Shown here piece after piece: positions 1 to 7,456 of a DNA stretch of 16,084 nucleotides; the first letter of the stretch is position 1, and each line of letters begins with the position of its first letter. Location of the stretch: the NCBI RefSeq assembly GCF_000003605.2, contig NW_003123442.1, positions 16,460 through 32,543 on the forward strand. The letters run 5' to 3'. The notes under the pieces are model-generated. The model saw nothing but the letters and a program-made list of their open reading frames with translations, was not told the origin of the DNA and made no database searches. The DNA is from Saccoglossus kowalevskii (taxonomy: Eukaryota > Hemichordata > Enteropneusta > Harrimaniidae). The translations under genes were made by a program, and so were the position numbers.

Positions 1-304
1 AATCTCTTTCCTGCTCTAACAATTCCTGAAATTGCTGTTCAGCCTCCTGTTTCAGTTTCTCTTTCTCCTCAGCTATCAAAGTCAACTCTACCTGTTTCAT
101 AAGTTCCTGATCTCTCTCTGCCGGTTCCTCTTCATCCAACCTACGATTTGCTTTAGCCAACATTCTCTTTTTCTCTTCCTTCTCTCTACTCAGTTGCGCT
201 GTATTCCACATGCCTGGTGGAATGGGATTGGCTGGCGTATCATAAATATTCCCTTCAGTACTTCTCTCCTCATCTATCATTTCCTGTTCCCTGTCAGCCA
301 TCAT
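1..304 (-). CDS. Gag-like coiled-coil ORF of an LTR retrotransposon, 5' part only
   Basis: An ATG-initiated frame starts at 304 (two ATGs in a row, 304 and 301) and stays open for 101 codons until it leaves the window at base 1, so the C-terminus and stop are not seen. The first third contains a proline-rich patch (PANPIPPGMW, about residues 25-34). From about residue 38 onward the protein is very rich in E, K, R, Q and L with heptad-like spacing, indicating a long alpha-helical coiled coil. No zinc knuckle, protease or reverse transcriptase is visible in the part present. The gag assignment rests on context: about 500 nt upstream on the same strand lies a tRNA-Lys-type primer-binding site, and beyond it a TATA-bearing LTR. 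At this base composition a 101-codon open run is unlikely by chance. The plus-strand ORF over the same bases is its pyrimidine-rich shadow. A host coiled-coil exon is the main alternative. Confidence 0.6.
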   Translation of the reverse strand, partial: MMADREQEMIDEERSTEGNIYDTPANPIPPGMWNTAQLSREKEEKKRMLAKANRRLDEEEPAERDQELMKQVELTLIAEEKEKLKQEAEQQFQELLEQERD

Positions 305-798
305 GGAACAACTAAACAAACAATCCCCTATCACAAAGACTTATAGAAAAAATAATAACAGAAAAGTTTAAACAACAGTATCCTATATCAATATATATCA
401 ACAACAAAGCTCAGTGCCTATTACAATTTGTCAACACTAGAGGGCGCACTATACACATCTGTCACTAATTAACACATCACCACAAAGCACCACCAATAAA
501 AACAGTACATCACTCGCTGCATCCACAAAATATCAGTTGCAATACTAATCACTACTAACAAAATCGTACCAAAATTTCTAAGTATTTGGAGTAAAAATTA
601 GAAAATTGGGCATAGCTCACGCACTAGGCCTACCATGTTAAATACATATCAACACAGCAATAATCAATGTAAACAACAACAACAATCCAATATGGCTGCC
701 CCCAGGTATTTACACACTGAATGCAGGACACTTGAATTTCCGTAAGCAACTCTGCATGAATCTACTGCCAAAAACAATTTTTTTAAATCCACCACAGG
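305..798 (-). other. Untranslated leader between primer-binding site and gag-like ORF
   Basis: This stretch of about 490 bp contains no convincing ORF on either strand. It lies between the putative primer-binding site (799-816) and the gag-like start codon (304), where the leader and packaging region of an LTR retrotransposon would be. The only distinct motif seen is the CTCF-like site at 434-447. Confidence 0.45.
434..447 (+). promoter_or_regulatory. CTCF-like binding motif
   Basis: The 14-mer ACACTAGAGGGCGC matches the bilaterian CTCF core consensus CCASYAGRKGGCRS at 13 of 14 positions; only the first base differs. It lies in the leader of the putative retrotransposon. CTCF is conserved in bilaterians, so a functional site is plausible, but a single motif match does not show occupancy. 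Confidence 0.4.
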
Positions 799-816
799 CC
801 TCCACGTCGGGCGCCA
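799..816 (-). other. Retrotransposon primer-binding site, tRNA-Lys type
   Basis: On the minus strand the bases read TGGCGCCCGACGTGGAGG. This closely resembles the complement of the 3' end of animal tRNA-Lys (family pattern TGGCGCCCAACGTGGGG), which primes reverse transcription in many Gypsy-type elements and retroviruses. It lies upstream of the gag-like ORF in the same orientation and abuts the putative LTR, as expected. Confidence 0.6.
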
Positions 817-825
817 GTTATATGA

Positions 826-844
826 CCCCAACACGTAGGCGCCA
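826..844 (-). repeat. Second, upstream PBS-like copy
   Basis: The 12-mer GGCGCCAGTTAT occurs at 810-821 and again at 838-849 (plus-strand reading), 28 bp apart. On the minus strand the upstream copy continues as TGGCGCCTACGTGTTGGGG, which also resembles a tRNA-Lys primer site. The element therefore carries two PBS-like sequences in tandem, and it is unclear which one marks the true LTR edge. Confidence 0.5.
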
Positions 845-928
845 GTTATGTAGCATCAACGTCCACGTGTGGGAATAACAGTGATATGCCACTGATTCAA
901 TCCACTTTTAAAATACATAAACAACCCG

Positions 929-935
929 TTTTATA
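929..935 (-). promoter_or_regulatory. TATA box of the putative LTR
   Basis: The minus strand reads GGTATAAAACGGG, with TATAAAA at 935-929. Transcription would start about 25-30 nt downstream (near 900-905) and run through the primer-binding site into the gag-like ORF. This is the expected LTR arrangement. Confidence 0.45.
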
Positions 936-1124
936 CCACACCTCGGCCAGATCCCAATTTCTAACAACTTGGACATGAACCAGGGCAAACACTTTAATGT
1001 GATAGGTCCGGGATGGATCGAGGCAGTTTCACAGTGACTCATGCAAATTCACTCACCATCAACAACAATAAATCACAGGGAGCCCAGGAACTATAATCAA
1101 CTGTAATACGCAGTCTCTATGAGC

Positions 1125-1240
1125 GGGGGGGGGGAGGGGGTATCGGCTGGTATCTAGTGTAAGAAATAGACAAGGGATGAAGGCTCCAGCCAGCTCACAT
1201 TTTTTAAAAAAAATAAAAAATAAAAAATAAAAAATAAAAT
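1125..1240. repeat. G-run and A6T microsatellite
   Basis: Two low-complexity tracts lie close together: ten G, one A, then five G at 1125-1140, and a 7-bp AAAAAAT repeat of about three to four units at 1206-1240. Both lie inside the presumed LTR and could be replication-slippage products or the tail of a small nested insertion. Confidence 0.7.
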
Positions 1241-1624
1241 CTAAAAAAAATACCAGGTTGAAGAATATTAGTTGCTTCTTCAAATTTCGCCAAAGCCTTA
1301 CCTACATTTTACCGATATCTGCAGAATAAATCAAGAAAACTACACAAATTTACTCCATTTAGGAATTCCTAACGATTTGGCCGAACGCGCGGCACAGTTG
1401 GAGGCGTGGCCTGTTCAGCATTTGTCAACAACCAATCACAAGACTGGTTACGAACCACATCGAGGTCACGACTCGGTTAGCCTTGCTCCTTTATGCATGG
1501 GATAGTACTTTCAGCCTACGATAATCAACGCATCTACACTGCAGCAACATTTTCTTAAACAAGACAATAGGAGATTCCCAATAACTGTAATTCTTGTATA
1601 ATGCTACGATCCATCGTGCGTTTC

Positions 1625-1658
1625 AGCATACCTCGTTGTTCAATTTGGGAGGTATGCT
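1625..1658. repeat. Perfect 10-bp inverted repeat (hairpin)
   Basis: AGCATACCTC (1625-1634) and GAGGTATGCT (1649-1658) are exact reverse complements separated by 14 nt. It lies just beyond the suggested LTR edge. No coding sequence or known RNA family is apparent. Confidence 0.6.
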
Positions 1659-2063
1659 TCCATGTCACTGATGTATCTCAATCTTGAGGTCGATGTTTTT
1701 TTACTGTGTATCTATCATTGTCATACTTTGGGTTTCACACCTGTAATATTAAAAAGTATTGTTTGAATGTAGGGCCCAATTTTCTTTGTGAATTAATTTC
1801 TTGGTTGCATAATATTTTTGTAAGGGGCAAAATAGATTGAGGGATAACGAAAGTTGATGGAAGCTAAACTCCTGATCAGATGGTGAAATTGACATATCTG
1901 ACATATACCAGTGGGTCAAATTCCCAGAAACCCATTATTTCTAATACAATTTACATGTGCTTAAATGGGACGTTCAAGACAGGTGTGTGACCTTGGGAGA
2001 AGTTTACTGATTATGGTCAAACATCTACACATCTACTAACCACCTCATCTGGCTCCCAGTGAT

Positions 2064-2080
2064 ACATGACAAAGTCATGT
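2064..2080. repeat. Short perfect hairpin
   Basis: ACATGAC and GTCATGT are exact 7-bp inverted arms around AAA. It lies at the lower edge of the decayed coding relic. No function can be assigned. Confidence 0.5.
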
Positions 2081-2094
2081 CAAACTCAAATTCA

Positions 2095-3320
2095 GTCCAC
2101 GAGTGCTGTGCCTGGGTCAACATACTGTATAGCATATCTTCCAGTAACAGTAGTAACTTTGCAAGGTGGTAACACTATAGGTTGTTCGTGGTGTACCCTA
2201 ACTAGTTCTATATGTTCCAAAAACATTGCCTTGTGCATGCAACATGCTCATAATAAAGCATCATGTTGGGGAATCACCTTAGTAGGATTCCGACCAGTTT
2301 ATGCCAGTAGCAGGGTCTCAACTGCACCACCAATTCCCTACACAAAACCATGAAGGCTTCTTGCATTAACACTTCAGCTTCAACCATTCTGAAGTATGAC
2401 AACAGTGTCAGGCATTACATATTTATGCAGCAAATAAAGATTCGCGAAGTATTGTACCCTGGGCAATTTGGTCCTAATGGCCTTATACTTTGACTTAACA
2501 CGAATAGGCATCTCATTGCAGGCATTAGTTACTTTTTTGATCTAATGTCGGCACCGCCAACTCAGTTATAAATTGGTGAACCTAATCCTAACCCATCACT
2601 GAGGTCACGAATTAAGGGATTTATGGGTTTATATCCTGGTCTAATATATCTAGGAGTCTCAGTACTCAGCCCACGATCCTCTGGTAGTTATTTTGTTGCA
2701 GGTGTTATCTTTTCTATTGGGGTAACTATTGTGTTTCTTCTGCCAAGTTTGTTAATACACCACAACCAATGAGGAACAATCTTGTAGTGATCACCAATCA
2801 CTATGACACCACAATGCTCACCCTGAAAGATTCAACTTTTGTAAAAATAATTTAAATCAATGTTCAACAATCTTACAATTGAGAACAGTGTCGTGCAATC
2901 TTACATCTCTAGGCTGATACAAATATCCAAATGTCCAACATTAGGCACTACTAATTTGTCATCAGTATTTGCAAGAATTTCGGCTCCAAGTAAATTGATT
3001 TCAGGACAGGAAACACTAATTGTAATATCTTACACAAAAACAAAAGAGCATGACACAGGTCAAATATGTTTATCTACATATGTTCATGGTAGCATGTAAA
3101 TAAGGTCAACGAGGTCACTGTCATAATGACGTAAAAAATACCAAGTGGTCAACATTATTGACAAAACTTGTGTGGCAACACTTATGTGCCTGTGTTTCTT
3201 TATGATTATATACTTAAGCAATCGGTGCAAATTAATCACACCAAACCTCTTTATTCCATGCCTGTGATCAGTGTGATGCGAGGTGGAGGCCATCAGTGAT
3301 ACAATCTTTGTACAAATCAA
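2095..3320 (-). pseudogene. Possible decayed protein-coding relic, family not recognised
   Basis: One minus-strand frame from 3320 down to 2565 (252 codons) is interrupted by only six stops (near 3086, 3062, 3032, 2903, 2834 and 2690). Roughly one stop per 14-15 codons is expected by chance at this base composition. After a frame change near 2550, runs of 53 codons (2541-2383) and 51 codons (2247-2095) follow in a second frame. The conceptual products look protein-like, for example VVPNVGHLDICISL and RVHHEQPIVLPPCK, and more such fragments continue to about 1740. I recognise no domain, and no intact start or splice pattern is clear. It could be a dead host gene, an old transposon or viral gene, or a chance cluster of open frames. 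Confidence 0.27.
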
Positions 3321-3529
3321 GTATTAAAAAAACAGCAAAAATTATAAATATACAATAAAATAAAAATAGATATATTCACAAGATTTAATACTACCCAATT
3401 AAGTCACAATTAATTTCTAATCTATAAAAAAGTGGATTCAATATATTGTGGATCGGAATAATGTGTATCGTTGTGCATGGATAAAGTAATGCTTGTATTG
3501 TAATCTGTCAAAGCATATATGAATATAGT

Positions 3530-3578
3530 GTTCAAGCTCAGACTAGTAATACAATGTATTACTAGTCTGAGGTTCAAG
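3530..3578. mobile_element. Minimal palindromic insertion with 7-bp target duplication
   Basis: GTTCAAG at 3530-3536 is repeated exactly at 3572-3578. Filling the space exactly is a 35-bp perfect palindrome: arm CTCAGACTAGTAATACA (3537-3553), one unpaired A, then its exact reverse complement (3555-3571). This is the anatomy of a DNA transposon reduced to its two terminal inverted repeats, with a 7-bp target-site duplication. No transposase or internal sequence remains. The family is not identifiable from the arms; a 7-bp duplication is uncommon among the main animal superfamilies. Confidence 0.6.
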
Positions 3579-3890
3579 TAACGTTACATTATTATTGGCA
3601 GAGATGTGTTCTGATCTGATTTGTAATTTTTGAGTTTTGAGATGTTTTATTTTCATTTTGATTTTTAATAATTATTATTTGATAAGTGAATTCTCCAACA
3701 TAGTGTTTGTGTTATGCCTATAGCAAATGAATTGTTTTGAAACGCATTCAAGCCATAGTTACAGACACCCCTATGATCAAAATGATCCAATCACATTGAC
3801 GCAATGAAAAATGGCAATGCTGTAGCGACTGATTCAGTGAGGTTTGTTTTGGACTTATATCAAAAACATCTGTAGCGTTTTGGTGAGTGG

Positions 3891-3911
3891 CTGATATCAT
3901 TTTGATATCAG
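3891..3911. repeat. Perfect 9-bp hairpin
   Basis: CTGATATCA and TGATATCAG are exact inverted arms around TTT. No flanking direct repeats are evident, so an insertion origin is not supported. Confidence 0.55.
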
Positions 3912-4550
3912 GTGTGTAAAGCCATTAATGAGATGACATGTTACTTGTATGCTACCATGGTTCAGACTGAATGCTCACTGTCCACCAATTAATTACCCAC
4001 GCATGTGAGACACAGCAATGACTTCCACCAAATGGAACGTTTCCCTGTATTCTGTAGTTGTTTGGTTTTAAAAAATCATTCATAATGTTCAGACTCGAAA
4101 CATGTGTCTGTGCAACAGGTTTATATTCAAATATTAATCGATGCAAGGAGTCAATCATGCCTTGATTCTACATGTCTTGTGATTGAATTTTGAAATTACA
4201 GTTGAAGCTTAAATATTGTCAATTAACGTCAAATTCACCTGTTTTGGTTCTGGTTCATTCTGCATCGATATTTTCTTCTTGTAATCCAAGCACGGTCGCT
4301 GATTTAAGTATAACATCTACAAAGCTCTATCATCACGACCTTCTAGCAGTGATATTCTCCATCTCACTATTCACCACAGGGAGTAATCACACACACAACC
4401 ACCACTGATTATACTGCTGCAAATACAATTCTCATAACATCGGCTGCTAGTGAACTAACAATAATAATCTCAAAAACATAACATCCCATGCTAATCGAAT
4501 TCATACAAATTTAGGTGGCCACACAGAGGGGATTCCGGGAAATATGATGA

Positions 4551-4937
4551 TTACTCTGTTATGTATTATGTATACAATTATGTATATTTAAACAAAATTT
4601 TGAACTGGAAAACTATCTAAATGAAATGAAAAACTCCAATCAACGTAGATTTTTAGCAAAGTTCAGACTCAGTGACCACAACCTTGGAATTGAATTGGGA
4701 AGAAAGAGTAAACCAAAAACCACAAAAAATGAAAGAACTTGCAAAAAATGCAATTCAGATCAAATTGAAGATGAAAAGCATTTCATCTTAGATTGCAATT
4801 TCTATGAAGTAGAGAGAAAACATGTCTTGAAGTATTTTAAAATAAAAATTAATGAGTTGTCCAGAATGGAGAGCTTCATGAAAATAATGGGAAATAATAT
4901 GGCTTTATCATATTATTTAAAACATATAATTTTCTAA
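4551..4937 (+). mobile_element. 3' remnant of a non-LTR retrotransposon (LINE) polymerase ORF
   Basis: The frame is open from 4551 (after a TGA at 4548) to the stop at 4937. The well-formed part starts at about 4593, and the internal ATG at 4626 is not the real start. The motif order is typical of the extreme C-terminus of LINE ORF2 proteins in many invertebrates: NQRRFLAKFRLSDHNLGIE, a basic GRKSKPK stretch, then a zinc knuckle C-X2-C-X9-H-X4-C within CKKCNSDQIEDEKHFILDC. The endonuclease and reverse-transcriptase domains that should precede it are missing, consistent with 5' truncation during target-primed reverse transcription. The following T-rich 3' region (to about 5100) may be the element's 3' UTR. 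No poly-A tail or target duplication is seen. Confidence 0.75.
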
Positions 4938-5749
4938 AGTAAATTATGTAACTGTGGTCTGGGAGAACCTTGCTGCTGTTTAATACAATTTTCGGAGATT
5001 ATCTATTTTTTTTTTCTTTCTTTTGTTTCAGTGTATTTTAATTTAGTGATTTAGTTTGTCTTATTTTATTTGTCTTTGTAATCATTTTTTACCTTACTAA
5101 ACCCACAGATGGTTAAGTTGCGTAATAAATTTAAAGTTATTATTATGTATACAGAGATTACATCACATCCATATATACATGTCTCAAGGTGTATTTCTGC
5201 TAAGGAACTGATATCATTAGTACTATACGGAGGTTTTAATCTGGCCAAAGTAGTAACGCCAAATTGTACATCAAATTCGATATGGTTACACATTGTACAT
5301 TTTCGAATTCAACATGGTAATTGCAGGTATTATTTAGTTGTCTGACGTTTCATATATATTTGTGTCTTCGAATTTCTCACAGATTTGGCAGAATACCCAG
5401 CATTTCATATGTACAAACGGACACTGATAGACACTTTTCTGTGAGCATGTTCTGTCAAAATTATTTCCAATATTCACGATCAGAGAATTACCATAAAATT
5501 ACATATCAAAAACACTTGAACATGAGCTAATTTTCAAATCTCGCTTTGGAGAACAATGTTTTTGAAATGTAAAACATTCTCTGGTGAATGACATAAGTAT
5601 AGATTCGGTATATGATATATCAGTAGCGGTTTATTGGTGATCGTGACATGGTAGAGTTATGTGAAGAACTAAAGTAGATACTGAGCACTGATTTTGATGC
5701 ACAGTTACACCTTTATAAGTTATTCACTTATTATTCAACATGTAATAAT
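4938..5749. other. Spacer between LINE remnant and first sulfotransferase gene
   Basis: No recognisable gene lies here. ORFs of 69-78 codons on both strands overlap each other between 5066 and 5530 and lack known motifs. A long T-rich tract ends in TTTTGTTTCAG near 5031, and a second acceptor-like site, ACTAAACCCACAG, ends at 5108. Either could bound a non-coding exon of the downstream gene, but no convincing donor pairs with them. Confidence 0.35.
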
Positions 5750-5771
5750 TTGTTTTATTTTGTTTGCATAG
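5750..5771 (+). promoter_or_regulatory. Likely 3' splice site before the first sulfotransferase exon
   Basis: A T-rich tract ends in TTTTGTTTGCATAG at 5771, eight bases before the ATG at 5780. This suggests the coding exon is joined to an upstream non-coding exon. The in-frame codons upstream of 5780 therefore belong to the intron, not to an N-terminal extension. Confidence 0.55.
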
Positions 5772-5779
5772 ATTTGACA

Positions 5780-6565
5780 ATGAGTAATAGTGACAACATT
5801 CGTAGAGTTATGTTATGGGCCTATCCTCGTTCGCTGTCAACAGCAATGGAGTTCTCTGTCGCAGCCTTGGATAAAATACACATTTTTCACGAACTGTATA
5901 ATTTTGCGTTTCATAACGGTGAAGATAAACCAACTGACAGAAAACAATCAGTTTTAGTTGAAGGTTTTTCGTACAGATGCGTCAAAGAAACCTTGGAGAA
6001 AGATTACCCCGGCAAAACAGCAATTTTTGGTAAAGACATAGCCTATGCATTAGATAATGATTATAGTCGGCTGCCACGTGGCTATCAACACACATTTATA
6101 ATCAGAGATCCAAGAAAAACAATTCCGAGTTATTACAAAGCTGCCACCGAATGTGGTATTCGGTTTGATGAATGGCTGCCCTCTAGTGGCGGGGTCAAAC
6201 AACTGTATGACCTTTTTGTGTACGTAACAGAAATGCTGGGACAGGAAGCCATTATCATTGATGCTTACGACCTGTGTAATAATCCACGTCAAATACTACA
6301 AAAGTATTGCAAGAAAGTTGGATTACAGTTTCAGGATAAAATGTTGAAATGGAAACCAGGCAACAATGATCATTGGTATATATTATATAAAAAGGCTTTC
6401 TTCACTGAAGCATTTAAAGGAGCAGCCATGAGGAGTCGTGAGTTCCTACCAATGTCTTATGAAACTGTTGATATGGAGGGTCTTCCTGACTATGGAGTGA
6501 AGCAAATCGAGGAAGCCATGCCGTACTATGAATTATTATATGACAAAAGGATCACAAAAGAATAA
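5780..6565 (+). CDS. P-loop sulfotransferase-like protein, paralogue 1
   Basis: This is a complete 261-residue protein on one uninterrupted exon. It belongs to the P-loop sulfotransferase-like family whose better-known members include the N-terminal part of plant 'branched-chain aminotransferase-like' proteins. Visible motifs: the 5'-phosphosulfate loop YPRSLST at residues 15-21; the 3'-phosphate-binding segment FIIRDPRKTIPSYY at 106-119, with R109 and S117 in the usual positions; and a C-terminal MLKWKPG at 188-194, a motif shared with the plant relatives. No signal peptide or membrane segment is seen, so a soluble cytosolic enzyme transferring sulfate from PAPS is inferred; the acceptor is unknown. 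The ATG at 5780 was chosen because it lies just behind a splice acceptor and aligns with the start of the paralogue at 12813. The second half is nearly identical in DNA to that paralogue. Confidence 0.9.
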   Translation: MSNSDNIRRVMLWAYPRSLSTAMEFSVAALDKIHIFHELYNFAFHNGEDKPTDRKQSVLVEGFSYRCVKETLEKDYPGKTAIFGKDIAYALDNDYSRLPRGYQHTFIIRDPRKTIPSYYKAATECGIRFDEWLPSSGGVKQLYDLFVYVTEMLGQEAIIIDAYDLCNNPRQILQKYCKKVGLQFQDKMLKWKPGNNDHWYILYKKAFFTEAFKGAAMRSREFLPMSYETVDMEGLPDYGVKQIEEAMPYYELLYDKRITKE

Positions 6566-6941
6566 TGTTATGCAGTAGTAAGAGATCTTATGATATCTAG
6601 ACACACACTGCACTGTAGTGAGATCGTATAATACCTAGAAAAATAGTGTAGCACAGTGGAGCGCAGGATACATAATGCACTATAGTGGGACCAGAAAATA
6701 TGAATTGAATTGTAATACTAGTGGTGCTCTTTTAAGACTATATGTGGTACTCACTAATATTGTAATGCATATCTGGTAGTGACTAGTGTAGTAATATAGC
6801 CATCTGTGTAACTTTGAAGCTACCTTCATTGATACATTACAATCCACACTATTAGTAATTTTATCTAATGCAGAGGTCACACTTAGAATATAGCATAGCC
6901 GACCATGGTTGATATATAAATATATAATAATAGATAATAAA
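6566..6941 (+). other. Putative 3' UTR and poly-A signal of paralogue 1
   Basis: The first AATAAA after the stop codon is at 6936-6941, in an AT-rich run, implying a 3' UTR of about 380 nt. The region contains a diverged direct repeat: TGCACTGTAGTGAGATC at 6609-6625 and TGCACTATAGTGGGACC at 6676-6692. Several other TAGTG-containing fragments lie nearby, suggesting an eroded tandem array. The 3' flank shows no resemblance to that of paralogue 2. Confidence 0.4.
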
Positions 6942-7284
6942 ATAATAATATTTTCATTTCAATGCTATGGCAATTCAATTACATTTGTCACATAAAGTAT
7001 TTACTGGGGGTTTTATCTGTTGAATTGTAATTACAATGGTTTTGATGCAGTTATTCATGATGAGATTTCTTTGTATACAAATTCAATCGGAACTTACTGA
7101 TCAAGATTATAAATGTCTGCTAATTTGATAAAAGCTACCCGAGGAAGTTATTCAAAATAGTTTTATATAATTTCTATACACAAGCAGATAAATACATCTT
7201 TTCTGCGTCTAGACGTTTTATTCTTATAGGTCAATATTCATATATATAAACACTACAGTCCTTTTGTGTCACAACTTTTCACTT
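6942..7284. other. AT-rich spacer without a gene
   Basis: No coding sequence or RNA gene is seen. The segment is A+T-rich with short TA-rich tracts, for example around 7240. Confidence 0.5.
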
Positions 7285-7456
7285 ATCGCCCCTTCTAACC
7301 ACTCCATCTTTCTTACGAACCCTCCCGATCTTTCCCGATTTTTTTTACCTGACTTCCTTTTCCGCTTACGATTCCCTCTCTCCCTTTCTTTCGCTTCCCG
7401 ATCTACCCCTTTTGTCTACGGCCTCTCCCAGCTTATCCCTCTCGCTTACACTTCTC
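7285..7456. repeat. Pyrimidine-rich (C/T) tract
   Basis: About 170 bp of the plus strand are dominated by C and T with few purines, and CCCGATCT-like words recur (near 7325, 7335 and 7398). The strand asymmetry explains the 106-codon plus-strand ORF here, because pyrimidine codons cannot be stops; that ORF is not credible as a gene. The minus-strand reading is basic and charged (K, R, E, S, G) but is broken by stops. Confidence 0.55.

Larger units (their letters stand above)
817..1608 (-). mobile_element. Putative 5' LTR; right boundary uncertain
   Basis: The segment just upstream (minus strand) of the primer-binding site should be the 5' LTR. It contains a good TATA box (929-935), giving a short R-U5 of roughly 60-90 nt. 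The right boundary is a guess. TGTAGCAT (plus strand, from 849) is matched in inverted form by ATGCTACG at 1601-1608 with one mismatch, which would suit LTR ends. A second possible pairing is AGTTAT (817) with ATAACT (1581). Inside are a G-run (1125-1140), an AT microsatellite (1206-1240) and a CCAAT motif near 1432. No second LTR lies in the window, so the boundaries cannot be confirmed by comparison. Confidence 0.35.
3321..4550. other. AT-rich intergenic stretch
   Basis: No convincing gene is present. The ORFs here (about 68-72 codons at 3952-4158 minus and 4190-4408 plus) show no recognisable domain. Distinct structures are the palindromic insertion at 3530-3578 and the hairpin at 3891-3911. 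TGTAGCG occurs twice, near 3822 and 3872. Confidence 0.5.

Noticed and set aside
32-346. 104-codon plus-strand ORF
   Set aside because: It is the pyrimidine-rich antisense shadow of the charged coiled-coil ORF on the minus strand; its leucine/phenylalanine/serine-rich product has no independent support.
1385-1480. B-box-like GGTTCGTAACC on the minus strand suggesting a tRNA or tRNA-derived SINE
   Set aside because: The only A-box-like sequence is too close (about 20 nt), and no cloverleaf can be folded.
2460-2520. Minus-strand LGPNCPG resembling succinyl-CoA ligase alpha
   Set aside because: Residues before and after do not follow that family, and the adjacent frame reads better; treated as coincidence.
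5066-5345. Overlapping 75-78 codon ORFs on both strands
   Set aside because: They overlap each other in opposite directions with no domain, no codon-level support and no splice context; typical of chance ORFs in AT-rich DNA.
5750-5779. N-terminal extension of paralogue 1 upstream of the ATG at 5780
   Set aside because: The extension would start at a TTG inside a polypyrimidine/splice acceptor region, and the paralogue aligns only from the ATG.
6050-6292. 80-codon minus-strand ORF inside paralogue 1
   Set aside because: It is an antisense shadow of a conserved, intact coding exon.
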